Origin: Streptomyces sp. CCM_MD2014
GTDB taxonomy: Bacteria; Actinomycetota; Actinomycetes; Streptomycetales; Streptomycetaceae
Assembly (NCBI RefSeq): GCF_000772045.1
Contig: NZ_CP009754.1
Location: forward strand, 2,356,001 to 2,420,000
Reading direction: 5' to 3'
Length of the DNA: 64,000 bases
In this document: positions 1 through 8,423 of the stretch, in pieces
Layout of the letters: each line of letters opens with the position of its first letter
Numbering within the stretch: position 1 is the stretch's first letter
Notes under the pieces: generated by a model
What the model was told of the DNA's origin: nothing
What the model saw: only the letters and a program-made list of their open reading frames with translations
Databases searched by the model: none
Position numbers and translations under genes: made by a program

Positions 1-81
1 GGGTGCCTCGAACGAGACGTCGTCGACGGCGGGCGGAAGCTCCTTGCGGGGGTTGCTGGTCAGTCCGAAGGCCTGGATCAC
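1..81 (-). CDS. ABC transporter ATP-binding protein, N-terminus only (cut by window edge)
   Basis: Reading leftward from a GTG at 81, the first 27 codons give VIQAFGLTSNPRKELPPAV followed by DDVSFEAP. This is the usual opening strand of an ABC-transporter ATPase (the 'DDVSFEA' segment precedes Walker A). The rest of the gene lies outside the window, so no nucleotide-binding motif can be checked. No ribosome binding site precedes the GTG, but a TATCTT element ends 7 nt before it, which fits a leaderless start. It follows the NUDIX regulator gene on the same strand after about 120 bp. Family assignment is from the short N-terminus only. Confidence 0.6.
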   Translation of the reverse strand, partial: MIQAFGLTSNPRKELPPAVDDVSFEAP

Positions 82-126
82 CCGTAGCAAGATAGCGTGC
101 GATATCCGGTTTTTCGGGCATCGCAC
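82..126 (-). promoter_or_regulatory. Promoter with 7-bp inverted repeat upstream of ABC ATPase
   Basis: A -10-like TATCTT (complement of 89-94) ends 7 nt before the GTG. Upstream, GTGCGAT at 97-103 is the exact reverse complement of ATCGCAC at 120-126. The 16-bp spacer holds a run of five T. No good -35 hexamer was seen. The repeat could bind a regulator or form a hairpin; there is no U-run after it in the minus direction, so a terminator is less likely. Confidence 0.4.
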
Positions 127-203
127 GGTCTACCGGCACGGGCACGGCCCCGCAGTCTCGCCCCCTCGTACGCCACGCGCGCGGGTCCGGCCCGGACTCG
201 GCG

Positions 204-962
204 TCAGACCTCGGGACGGAGCATCGGGGGGTTGAGGAGGGTCGCACCGCCGACCCGGAAGAGCTGGGCGGGACGGCCGCCCTGGCGGGTGGTCGTGCCG
301 CCGGTGGGCACGAGGAACCCCGGCGTGCCCGTCACCTTGCGGTGGAAGTTGCGGGGGTCGAGCACCACGCTCCACACCGCCTCGTAGACACGGCGCAGCT
401 CGCCGACGGTGAACTCGGGCGGGCAGAAGGCGGTGGCCAGCGACGAGTACTCGATCTTGGAACGGGCTCGCTCCACCCCGTCCGCCAGGATCCGGGCGTG
501 GTCGAAGGCGAGCGGCGCGACCGCCTCGCCGGCGTGACCGTAGCCGCTCTGCTCCAGCAGTTCCTCCACCGGCGCCCAGCGGGCGTTGCTGGCGTCACCG
601 CCCGCCCGTGGTGCGGGCAGGTCGGGGGCGAGTGCGAGGTGGGCGACGCTGACCACGCGCATCCGGGGATCGCGGTCGGGGTCGCCGTACGTCGCGAGCT
701 GCTCCAGATGGGCACCGTTGTCCTGGGCCGGCTCGGCCGGGTCGTGGGCGCACAGCCCGGTCTCCTCGGCCAGTTCCCGCGCCGCCGCCTGCGCCAGGTC
801 CTCCCCGTCCCGCACGAACCCGCCGGGCAGAGCCCAACGGCCCTGGAACGGCGGCTCGCCCCTGCGCACCGCCAGCGCGCACAGGGAGTGGCGGCGCACG
901 GTCAGCACGACCAGGTCCACAGTGACGGCGAAGGGCGGAAAGGCTGACGGGTCGTAGGGCAT
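204..962 (-). CDS. nrtR: NUDIX hydrolase / NrtR-type regulator
   Basis: 252 aa. The N-terminal domain is a NUDIX fold with a complete Nudix box at residues 48-70 (GFVRDGE, then REL.EE.GL), so the catalytic residues look intact. The C-terminal part, from about residue 175 (EFTVGELRRVYEAVW, then the NFHRKV and GFLVPTG segments), is the winged helix typical of NrtR regulators, which sense ADP-ribose-type nucleotides and control NAD metabolism genes. An intact Nudix box leaves open whether this one is an enzyme, a regulator or both. The start at 962 is chosen because a near-consensus TATGAT ends 6 nt upstream (leaderless mRNA) and no ribosome binding site is well placed. Next to it lies the DUF4192 remnant. 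Confidence 0.85.
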   Translation of the reverse strand: MPYDPSAFPPFAVTVDLVVLTVRRHSLCALAVRRGEPPFQGRWALPGGFVRDGEDLAQAAARELAEETGLCAHDPAEPAQDNGAHLEQLATYGDPDRDPRMRVVSVAHLALAPDLPAPRAGGDASNARWAPVEELLEQSGYGHAGEAVAPLAFDHARILADGVERARSKIEYSSLATAFCPPEFTVGELRRVYEAVWSVVLDPRNFHRKVTGTPGFLVPTGGTTTRQGGRPAQLFRVGGATLLNPPMLRPEV

Positions 963-990
963 GCGGCGATCATAGTCGTCTTCCTGACGA
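963..990 (-). promoter_or_regulatory. nrtR leaderless promoter with overlapping inverted repeat
   Basis: On the minus strand TATGAT (969-974) lies 6 nt before the ATG. Directly upstream, TCGTC (976-980) and GACGA (986-990) form a perfect 5-bp inverted repeat with a 5-bp spacer, inside the expected promoter spacer. A repressor bound here would block the promoter, so autoregulation is plausible. Confidence 0.45.
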
Positions 991-1093
991 TAAACACTCC
1001 CTTCGCCAACCGCTTCGACCACTGATCCACTCCCTGCCGACCGGCGCCCCGCCGTCCGCCCCGGACGGCCGTACGAGGAGACGTCGCGCCAGG

Positions 1094-1526
1094 TCAAGCC
1101 CGTGAGGAAGGGCCGCGACCCCCCGCTTCGGCAGCACTCGCCGCCCTGCCGGCCCCGCGCTCTCCCCCGCTCGTCACCCGGGGGCGCACGATCGCGGCGC
1201 TCGGCTCGTGGGCGCGCGCCCTCCTGCGGCGGCGGACGCCATGCGCCGAGGACAGGGTGCGTGAGCGGCGCCGACGGCCGGGCGGCACGCTGGACGCGGG
1301 CTCGGCCGGCTCGCGCTCCGCTGGTGTCTGGCCCCGTCCGTCGTCGTCCGGAGCACCGTCTCCCGAGTCCGCGCCACCTTTCCTGCCCTCGCGCAGGCAC
1401 CGGCGGATCGACTCGGGGTCGAGGCCCTCGTTGCACGCCTGGTGCAGCAGGCGGGCGAAGAGGTAGTCGGGATCCGCACCGAGGGCCATGGCCAGTGCTT
1501 CCCGTGCCTCCAGCTCGTCACCGGTG
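1094..1526 (-). pseudogene. C-terminal fragment of interrupted DUF4192 gene
   Basis: The frame from 1525 down to the stop at 1094 encodes STGDELEAREALAMALG then DPDYLFARLLHQACNEGLDP. This is the conserved C-terminal segment of DUF4192 proteins, followed by a long Arg/Gly/Pro-rich tail. It has no start of its own. The matching N-terminal part ends at 13881. Joining 13881 to 1526 rebuilds a TCC serine codon and one continuous frame of about 503 codons. The host gene was therefore split by the insertion between the two pieces. Confidence 0.85.
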
Positions 1527-1542
1527 GACCTTCTCTGCACTA
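1527..1542. repeat. Left end of the insertion: GACC direct repeat plus CTGCACTA
   Basis: GACC (1527-1530) is repeated in the same orientation at 13881-13884. CTGCACTA at 1535-1542 is the inverted copy of TAGTGCAG at 13867-13874. The four bases between GACC and CTGCACTA (TTCT) differ from those at the other end. Confidence 0.65.
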
Positions 1543-1565
1543 AGTCTCGGGGCGAGGCTGGGCGG

Positions 1566-2207
1566 TTAGGGCATCTGGAATCCCACCTCAGCGAGCAGCT
1601 CGCGGGTGGTGAGGACTTCGATCCCTCGCTCTCGCGATCGGTCAGGTGCTTGGCCATCGCGCTGACCTGGGACTTCGACAGCTGGGTGACACCGAGGGAC
1701 TCGGCGAGTTTCTCCACTCGGCGGGTGGAGACGCCCAGGAGGTAGGCGGTGGTGACCACCGAGATCAGGGCCTGCTCGGCCCGGCGTCGCCGTCCGAGGA
1801 ACCAGTGCGGAAAGCAGCTGCCCTGCCTCAGCTTGGGAACGGCCAGCTCGACCGTGCCGGCCCGGGTGCCCCACTCGTGCGGACGACAGCCGTTGCGGTG
1901 GTTGACCCTCTCCTCGCTGACCTGCCCGTATTCGGGGTTGCAGAGGGCGTCGGCCTCGGACATGAGGGCGTCGGCGAACGTCTTGATCATCGCGCGCAGC
2001 AGATCGGGACTCGCCGCGGCGAGGTTCTCCTCGGTGAGGGCGTGCAGGGGCAGACTGTCGGGTGCGGTCATCGTGCTGATCTCCTTCGAGCTTCGACATC
2101 TCGAAGATCAGCCAGTGGCCGCTCTCATATCCGGGCCCTCACTCCGACGCCGGGCCAAACGCCCGGATCAGGCGGGAACCGGTACACCACTTCTCAGGAC
2201 ACAACCC
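1566..2207 (-). mobile_element. IS256-family insertion sequence, truncated
   Basis: The frame from an ATG at 2071 begins MTAPDSLPLHALTEENLAA and continues through the N-terminal region of an actinobacterial IS256/mutator transposase. It includes the CRPHEWGTRAGTVELAVPKL segment and the YLLGVSTRRVEKLAESLG helix-turn-helix region. After about residue 140 (AMAKHL) the family sequence stops: the catalytic DDE domain is missing. It is followed by a short unrelated C-terminus, read in another frame, ending TTRELLAEVGFQMP and a stop at 1566. The sequence around 2181-2207, reading inward GGGTTGTGTCCTGAGAAGTG, looks like the IS256-type terminal inverted repeat. The other end is lost, so the copy cannot move by itself. 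Confidence 0.75.
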
Positions 2208-2317
2208 CTGGCTGCCGCTGTGCGGGTCAGTCCGCGCCTGTTCAAGCGGGTTTCCGCTCGGAGCGTTACCCCAAGGACGGGATCCCTAAGTCCTAACACG
2301 AGGCGTGCAGATAGCCA

Positions 2318-2331
2318 TACGATGCTTTCCG
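2318..2331 (+). promoter_or_regulatory. Candidate leaderless promoter of the restriction-modification gene
   Basis: TACGAT (2318-2323) fits the TANNNT -10 pattern and ends 7 nt before a GTG at 2331. That GTG is in frame with the ATG at 2322. No ribosome binding site precedes either codon. Confidence 0.35.
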
Positions 2332-5300
2332 TGGTCACTCTACGCACTTACCTCGAACGACTGCAGGCCATCAACTCGACCGGGGAGGCAGTCCCAGAGA
2401 CCTCCTACTACGGGCAGCTTGAAGCGCTCCTCAACGAGGTCGGCAAGACCCTCTCGCCAGCGGTCACCTGCGTGTTGACCACGAAGAACCGCGGAGCTGG
2501 TGTACCCGACGGTGGTCTGTTCGTCGCCCGACAGGCGGTAGCAGAGGCTGGCGACACCGCTCTGCTTTCGCGAGCGCCCGAGCGCGGGGCCATGGAGGTC
2601 AAAGGAGCAGCGCAGGATGTTGTTCGAGTCGCACGTTCCGCTCAGGTCAAGCGGTATCTGGAGCGCTACGGCAAGATTCTGGTGTGCACCTACCGCGACT
2701 TCCTTGTCGTTCGCCTGGACTCAAACGGCGAACCTCAGACCGGTGAGCGCTTCACCCTCGCACAGGACGAAGCCTCCTTTTGGGCACTCAACCCCAACGA
2801 GACTGAGAAGGCACGCGGAGTCGACTTCGTCGACTATCTCAAGCGCGCGCTGCAGGGTGACGCGCCGCTAAGTGATCCCGCTGACCTTGCCTGGTTCTTG
2901 GCTGCCTACGCCCGCACCGCGCTGGCCCGGGTTGAGGAAGTCGGTGACGTCAATACCCTCGCCACTCTGCGCAGCGCCCTAGAGGAGGCCCTGGGTCTGC
3001 GCTTTGAAGGCGAGGATGGTGACCACTTCTTTCGCTCGGCGCTCGTACAGACGCTGTTCTACGGTGTGTTCGCATCGTGGGCCTACTGGTCAGAGCAACA
3101 GCCGGAGCAGAGTACCCACCGCTTCACCTGGCGCCAGGCTCAGTGGACACTTTCCGTCCCGATGGTTCGCGTGCTCTTCCAGCAGCTGGCCACGCCAGCG
3201 AACCTTCCGGTGGGGCTTGACGAAGTACTCGACTGGACCGACGACGTCCTCGCTCGCGTAGATCGCAAGCTGTTCTTCCAGCGCTTCGAGGCGGCTGAGG
3301 CGGTGCAGTACTTCTACGAACCTTTCCTGCAGGCTTACGATCCCGCGCTCCGTCGCGAACTCGGTGTTTGGTACACGCCTTCTGAGGTCGTGCACTACAT
3401 GGTCGACCGCGTCGATGATGCGCTGCGCACGCAGATGGGTCTACCTCTGGGTCTCGCCGACCCGAAGGTCCACGTGCTCGATCCATGCACAGGTACCGGG
3501 TCCTACTTGACCGCTGTGCTCGACAAGATCGTGGCCACCTTGAAGGAGCAAAGCGGCGACGGGCTAGTCGCTGCGGAGGCCAAGCAAGCAGCGCTGTCAC
3601 GTATCCATGGCTTCGAGCTGTTGCCGGCGCCGTTTGTCATCGCGCACCTCAGGCTTGGGATCGCACTGCAGCGCCTCGGCGTGCCGCTCGACCTCAAAGC
3701 TGGGGAGCGCGCAAGTGTTTACCTAACCAACGCATTGACCGGGTGGGTGGACGACAGCGACCACCCAGTACTCCCGTTCCCCGAGTTCGTCGCCGAGCGA
3801 GAAGCGGCTCACGCTATAAAACGGGACCAGCGCATCCTGGTCGTCCTTGGCAACCCTCCCTACAACGGCTTTGCTGGTGTATCAGGACGCGAGGAAGGCG
3901 GCCTCGTCGAGCCCTACAAAGTCGGATTGACCCAGAAGTGGGACGTAACCAAGAACAAGCTCGACGATCTCTACATTCGCTTTTTCCGCGTCGCTGAGCG
4001 GCGCATCGCTGAGCAAACGGGTAAGGGCATCATCTGTTTCGTAACCAACTCGTCCTGGCTAGGCGACCCGTCATCCGTTGTCATGCGGGAACGGCTACTG
4101 GCCGAGTTCGACGACATCACGGTCGACCACCTCAACGGCGATAGCCGCGAGACCGGCAAGAAAACACCTGATGGGGCCCCTGACCCTTCCATCTTCAGCA
4201 CGCGCTTGAACCCGGCTGGCATCACACGAGGCGTGGCCATCGGCATGCTTGTCCGGGCTGCCGATCACAGTGCTGCGTCGACGAACGTCCGCTACCGTGA
4301 CTTTTGGGGACAGAACAAGCGCGAGCAGCTTGCTGCTGCTACGAATGACCCCGGTAGTGGACCTCAGTACGAATCCCTCGCACCAGACCAGTCCAACTGG
4401 TTTCGTCTGCTCCGCTGGACTCCACGTCAGGGGTACGCTGGCTGGCCGGCCATCAACGAGTTGTGCGCCGAGGACCCGATGCTCGGCTTGAACGAGAATC
4501 GCCAATTCGCCTTGGTCGACAACGACCGGGATGCCCTGGCTGCTCGGATGAAGACCTACCTGGACCCTAAGGTTCCCATCTCGCAGGTCGACCCTCGGCT
4601 CGCTCGGAAGTTCTCTCGCTTCGACCCCGATAAGGTTCGTAAGCGCCTGCTAGAACAGCGCCCGTTCGACGAGCAACGTATCCAGAGGTTCCAGTTTCGA
4701 CCGCTCGACAACCGCTACGCGTATGTCGAGACCGAGGCCAAACTCTGGAACGAATCACGGTCAACGCTAGTCGCTGCTGCGGAAACATCATCCCGGTTCC
4801 TGCTAGTACGCCGACGTGCCCCGCGCGCGCTCGACGGTGCGGCCGTTCACCTTTCAGACTGTCTCGTGGATCAAAAGGTTCTGTTCACCGATGCTTACGC
4901 CATCCCCTTTTGGCTTTCGGTCCGAAAGGCGGACGACACCACCCCATCGTTGTTCGATCTCGATACCGAGCAGTCGAGTGCTGCTTGGCGACCGAATCTC
5001 TCTGACATGGCACTGGACTACTTGCAGCAGATCGACATCGAGGACGCAGAGGTCAACCAGGATGCCGCGACGCTTATCTGGCTGCATGCGCTCGCGATCG
5101 GGACTTCTCCGCTCTACGTAGAGCAAAACGGTGAGGCAGTACGTTCTGACTGGCCCCGCGTCCCGTTGCCCAGCACCAAGCAGGGCCTCCTAAAGTCGGC
5201 CGCCCTTGGCGAAAAAGTGGCTGCTCTGCTCAACCCCGACGCAGTCACCTCAGCGCCCGGCCCCCGCGACTCGCGCCTACAAACCGTCGCGACCATCGAA

Positions 5301-5753
5301 CGAACCGATGGCAATCCCTTGAACCCTGGGCATGGAGACCTTGCCGTCACCGCAGGCTGGGGCATCGTCCAACCGGGCAAGGTTATGCCGGGCGCTGGCA
5401 AGTACGACGTGCGCGGACGGACCGTTGCTGACAATGAAGGGCTTACAGGCGAGGAGCGGGACGCCCTTGGCGCCCAGGTGCTTGATATCTACCTAAACGA
5501 TGACGTGCGGTGGCGTGGGGTACCTGGGGCGGCTTGGGACTACAAGATCGGTGGCTTCCAGGTGCTGCGTAAGTGGCTGAGTTATCGCGACAAGCGCGCG
5601 CTAGGCCGCGACCTAACTGCGGCAGAGGCCCGAACTTTCACAACGATCGCGCGCAGGCTCACCGCTCTCGTGCTGCTCGGGCAAGAGCTCGACGCGAACT
5701 ACTTGAGGGTCGTTGACTCGGCGCATGTCATCCAACCCGTCAATAAGAAGTGA
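2322..5753 (+). CDS. Type ISP/IIG-like restriction-modification protein (nuclease + N6-adenine methyltransferase + target recognition)
   Basis: 1143 aa. The N-terminus carries a PD-(D/E)XK nuclease pattern: VPDGG near residue 62 and MEVKG near residue 92, in a fold ending QVKRYLERYGKILVCTYRDF. A linker is followed by an N6-adenine methyltransferase: VLDPCTGTGSYL (motif I, about residue 385), HGFELLPAPFVIAHL, and the catalytic NPPY (about residue 510). The C-terminal part, with FQFRPLDNRYAYVETEAKLW, matches the type ISP C-terminal (target recognition) domain. Classical type ISP enzymes such as LlaBIII have a helicase between nuclease and methylase; none is seen here, so it may act as a single-chain type IIG-like enzyme. 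It would methylate and cleave at a specific site, protecting against phage. Codon use is less GC-biased than the flanking core genes. Alternative start: GTG 2331. Confidence 0.8.
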   Translation: MLSVVTLRTYLERLQAINSTGEAVPETSYYGQLEALLNEVGKTLSPAVTCVLTTKNRGAGVPDGGLFVARQAVAEAGDTALLSRAPERGAMEVKGAAQDVVRVARSAQVKRYLERYGKILVCTYRDFLVVRLDSNGEPQTGERFTLAQDEASFWALNPNETEKARGVDFVDYLKRALQGDAPLSDPADLAWFLAAYARTALARVEEVGDVNTLATLRSALEEALGLRFEGEDGDHFFRSALVQTLFYGVFASWAYWSEQQPEQSTHRFTWRQAQWTLSVPMVRVLFQQLATPANLPVGLDEVLDWTDDVLARVDRKLFFQRFEAAEAVQYFYEPFLQAYDPALRRELGVWYTPSEVVHYMVDRVDDALRTQMGLPLGLADPKVHVLDPCTGTGSYLTAVLDKIVATLKEQSGDGLVAAEAKQAALSRIHGFELLPAPFVIAHLRLGIALQRLGVPLDLKAGERASVYLTNALTGWVDDSDHPVLPFPEFVAEREAAHAIKRDQRILVVLGNPPYNGFAGVSGREEGGLVEPYKVGLTQKWDVTKNKLDDLYIRFFRVAERRIAEQTGKGIICFVTNSSWLGDPSSVVMRERLLAEFDDITVDHLNGDSRETGKKTPDGAPDPSIFSTRLNPAGITRGVAIGMLVRAADHSAASTNVRYRDFWGQNKREQLAAATNDPGSGPQYESLAPDQSNWFRLLRWTPRQGYAGWPAINELCAEDPMLGLNENRQFALVDNDRDALAARMKTYLDPKVPISQVDPRLARKFSRFDPDKVRKRLLEQRPFDEQRIQRFQFRPLDNRYAYVETEAKLWNESRSTLVAAAETSSRFLLVRRRAPRALDGAAVHLSDCLVDQKVLFTDAYAIPFWLSVRKADDTTPSLFDLDTEQSSAAWRPNLSDMALDYLQQIDIEDAEVNQDAATLIWLHALAIGTSPLYVEQNGEAVRSDWPRVPLPSTKQGLLKSAALGEKVAALLNPDAVTSAPGPRDSRLQTVATIERTDGNPLNPGHGDLAVTAGWGIVQPGKVMPGAGKYDVRGRTVADNEGLTGEERDALGAQVLDIYLNDDVRWRGVPGAAWDYKIGGFQVLRKWLSYRDKRALGRDLTAAEARTFTTIARRLTALVLLGQELDANYLRVVDSAHVIQPVNKK

Positions 5754-5822
5754 CCTACCTACATGGGCCCAACACCCGCAAGTTGACTCATAGGCAAGCT
5801 TCTTGACCCTTCGAGTCGATGG

Positions 5823-5903
5823 TTAGGCCCTTAGCGGGGAGCGTCGTTGCCTCCTACCTTCTTCGTAGCTCCGTATGGGGTCTACGGCCTTCGGGTCCGG
5901 CAT
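5823..5903 (-). CDS. Possible 26-aa micro-protein with strong ribosome binding site
   Basis: AAGGAGG lies 5 nt before an ATG at 5903, the best Shine-Dalgarno match inside the insertion. The frame reads MPDPKAVDPIRSYEEGRRQR and ends after SPLRA at 5823. It is charged and has no membrane segment. No relative is recognised. It may be a real small gene or the start of a decayed one. It runs toward the restriction-modification gene. Confidence 0.3.
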   Translation of the reverse strand: MPDPKAVDPIRSYEEGRRQRRSPLRA

Positions 5904-6060
5904 GGCTTCCTCCTTGTTGTTGATGATCCGGGGGTTGTTGCCGGACCCGAGGCATCGGCGGACCGCTGATGAGGGGCTTGAGCACCGGCTTCACCCGGCC
6001 TTGGACACACTTCCTGCAGCCCCGTCTACTCTGCAGGCCGCCAACTCCAGTCCTCGCGGC

Positions 6061-6072
6061 TAGAGTTACGTC
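6061..6072 (+). promoter_or_regulatory. Leaderless -10 element of PIN-like gene
   Basis: TAGAGT (6061-6066) matches TANNNT and ends 6 nt before the ATG at 6073; there is no Shine-Dalgarno sequence in between. A -35 hexamer was not identified. Confidence 0.4.
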
Positions 6073-7542
6073 ATGGCCTCTACAGATGAAGATTCCCGGC
6101 TCCTCCCACAGTCAGTGCGCGAGAAGCTTGAGGCGATCGTGTTCGATGCCAATTCCTTCCCTCACGGAGCGCTTCGCCTGAACACGCTTAAGGAATGGGA
6201 GCGATGGGCACACTTGGTGGACCTTGAGGTCTGGCTTCCCGAGCCGGTCGTCTGGGAGCTTGCCGAACATGCGGCCAGTGCATGGACGGAGTTCGACGCG
6301 ATCACGAAGAAGGCCAGCAAGGCCCTGACCAATGCTGGCGTCGAGGTGCAAGCGCGTTCTGCCCACACAACAAGAGAAGAAGTCATCCGCAAGGTTGAGA
6401 CGGAGATTCGCGCACTCGGACCATCATTGCGAGTCCTACAACTGGACGGCGATGTCGCCATCGAGGCACTAAAGGACCAGGTGCTGCAGCGTAAGCCGGC
6501 CAAGGTCAGGGACAAAGTCAAGACTGGAGCCTCTGATAGCGCATGGCTCCGACAGGTACTGAAGACGGCAAACAACGACCCCGGCAAGTTCGTCATCGTC
6601 GGTAGCGACGCCGACGTGTACAAGGCGTTCGAGACGTGGGGGCTCGCCAAGCCCACGATGGTTCCTCTGCGGAATCTCCAAGGGGCGTTGTTCGTTCTCA
6701 GTGAGCCGGACGCCGACCTCGTAGAGAAGATCTCCGGGTTCCTCCGCGCCACCGTGGGCTCGCCACTTGAAGGAGGACGAACCCCGGACCGCGATCTCGT
6801 TCTCGGGGACATCAAAGACCCGGCCGCTCTCGTCGACAACCCGTTGGTCGACCAGATCAGTGATGTCGACTTGGTGCACCTGGAGGCCGTCGTCGGACTC
6901 AATCAGATCAAGATTAACCACTTGACAGGCGTGGTCAGCGCGCAAGTCTTTCTCTCCCCGGCGGTCGAGTACAGCGGCTTGCATATTGAAGAGAATGGCA
7001 CTGTCTGGCCCCAGTCAGGGGCTATCCCGGGTGTCGTGATCCGCGACGTCATCAACTTCACACTTAGCGGCGGCTCAGTCATCAAGGCGGAGTCGCAATC
7101 AGGTGAAGCCGTGGCGTTCGGTGAGCAGGACAAAGCGTTCGAAGAACCGGAGAACGCATTTCAGGAGTTCCTTGAGGCGTTGCTGCTCGTACCTGGGATA
7201 GCCCTGGCACCAGGCATGAGTGAAGCGGTGACGGATCTTGAAGTTGGGGGCGAGCTCACAGTCTTTCTCGGTGATCACACACTGAACGTGTCGACGTCCG
7301 ACACGGGCGACGGAGGATGGAGCGCCAGCCTCACACTTACCGCGGACGGTTGGTCCGACTCGATGAACCTGTGGTGTGAGTGGGATGCCACTAAGAACCC
7401 GTCCGAGATCCCGGACATGTTCCCAGCCTGGATCATCTGCACTGACCTCGCTAGCACTTGGCGTGTTCCCGGCGAGTGGGCGGCTCCGACGTGGATCATT
7501 CAGGCTTTGATTCCGAAAGAAGAGGGCCAGTCACCCTACTAG
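6073..7542 (+). CDS. PIN-like domain protein (putative RNase), DUF4935-like
   Basis: 489 aa. Residues about 20-205 show the acidic pattern of PIN-like nucleases: D25 in AIVFDANSF, E62 in PEPVVWELAEH, D155 in TGASDSAWLRQVL and D179/D181 in FVIVGSDADVYKAF. The DSAWLRQVL and VGSDADVYKAF segments resemble DUF4935, a PIN-related family found with conflict systems. Residues about 230-489 form a second, acidic region without a recognised fold or membrane segment. It may sense a partner or substrate. The expected role is metal-dependent RNA cleavage, inferred from the family. The gene ends convergent with the HEPN gene; the two stop codons share the palindrome CTAG at 7539-7542. Start chosen from the -10 element 6 nt upstream. 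Confidence 0.65.
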   Translation: MASTDEDSRLLPQSVREKLEAIVFDANSFPHGALRLNTLKEWERWAHLVDLEVWLPEPVVWELAEHAASAWTEFDAITKKASKALTNAGVEVQARSAHTTREEVIRKVETEIRALGPSLRVLQLDGDVAIEALKDQVLQRKPAKVRDKVKTGASDSAWLRQVLKTANNDPGKFVIVGSDADVYKAFETWGLAKPTMVPLRNLQGALFVLSEPDADLVEKISGFLRATVGSPLEGGRTPDRDLVLGDIKDPAALVDNPLVDQISDVDLVHLEAVVGLNQIKINHLTGVVSAQVFLSPAVEYSGLHIEENGTVWPQSGAIPGVVIRDVINFTLSGGSVIKAESQSGEAVAFGEQDKAFEEPENAFQEFLEALLLVPGIALAPGMSEAVTDLEVGGELTVFLGDHTLNVSTSDTGDGGWSASLTLTADGWSDSMNLWCEWDATKNPSEIPDMFPAWIICTDLASTWRVPGEWAAPTWIIQALIPKEEGQSPY

Positions 7543-8423
7543 ATGTAGTCATGAGGGTCGGCGCTCAAGAAGATACCCCGAGGCAGGTCGCCCAAGTGCA
7601 CGAGAAGCTTGGCCCCCACTTCGAGGCCGCACGCTGCGCAGGAAAACTCATGCGGGTTGAGGAACACCTCCTTCGGGTCGACCACCATCTGGTCGCCGTC
7701 TTGGACGTAGACGGCCTCCGCTTCACCAGCCATCCACCCCTGAGAGCCGCAGGCCGGGCACTCCACTGGTGCTTCTCGGCTCATCGCGATCGTCGGCTTG
7801 CTGGTGATTGCGGCCAGAACTACGTCACGCTCTTCGGGTGACATGTGACCGAAGCGCTGCTTAAACAGCGAGCGGGCTTTGACCAGCAGAGCTTCCGCCG
7901 CGACGCGCTCTTGTCGCACCTGTTCATCGACTAGTTTGTCGTGCAGGATCAAGTAAGGACCCCAGTAGTTGGCCGGTTCAAGTTTCAGTTCTTTGAGAAC
8001 CGGATCGACCAAGCGCAGACAGGTCGTAAACACTTGTTCGGAGTCTGTTGGGTCGTGTATCGCGCTGTGAGCAACTCCGTTGCGGGCGTCCGCTAGGGGT
8101 TCGAGGTCCTCTTTGCTGATCGGAATCTTTCTGGGAAGAAGCTTGGCCACCCGCAGGTAGGCGTCAACAAGGCCGATGGTCTTGACCTTAGTCAGTGGGC
8201 CTGCATGGGAGCCCAGGCCCGTGGCATGGAGCAACGAGTCGAAGTGCTTACCGTCGACAATCAGCGCAGGATGCATCCCGACGAGGTAGGCCTTGAGTAG
8301 GTGCTCCGTAGCGACCCCAGCATGGTGAACGGCGAAGTCGTGGCTCTCGGGGCCCTCAACAAAGGCCGCCAGTGCGGCGTTCATCCATCTGCGGGATGAA
8401 CCCTTCAACTGCTCTGCATCCAT
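7539..8423 (-). CDS. HEPN-domain protein with C-terminal zinc ribbon
   Basis: 294 aa. The first 150 residues are helical and carry the HEPN signature: EHLLKAYLVG (residues 40-49) and the catalytic R-x4-H motif RNGVAH (R114, H119). HEPN proteins with this motif are metal-independent RNases common in toxin and antiphage systems. The C-terminus has two CxxC pairs (C222/C225 in CPACG, C262/C265 in CAACG), a zinc ribbon that may bind nucleic acid. The start at 8423 (MDAEQLKG) is preferred over the upstream ATG at 8453 because TATCGT lies 6 nt before it, again leaderless. An XRE regulator gene lies just upstream on the same strand, and the PIN-like gene is convergent. Nuclease activity is inferred from the motif only. 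Confidence 0.7.
   Translation of the reverse strand: MDAEQLKGSSRRWMNAALAAFVEGPESHDFAVHHAGVATEHLLKAYLVGMHPALIVDGKHFDSLLHATGLGSHAGPLTKVKTIGLVDAYLRVAKLLPRKIPISKEDLEPLADARNGVAHSAIHDPTDSEQVFTTCLRLVDPVLKELKLEPANYWGPYLILHDKLVDEQVRQERVAAEALLVKARSLFKQRFGHMSPEERDVVLAAITSKPTIAMSREAPVECPACGSQGWMAGEAEAVYVQDGDQMVVDPKEVFLNPHEFSCAACGLEVGAKLLVHLGDLPRGIFLSADPHDYI

Larger units (their letters stand above)
5754..6072. other. Intergenic region between restriction-modification and PIN-like genes
   Basis: Contains the likely promoter of the PIN-like gene at its right end and one possible micro-gene on the minus strand (5823-5903). No other coding signal, hairpin terminator or repeat was recognised. Confidence 0.5.
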
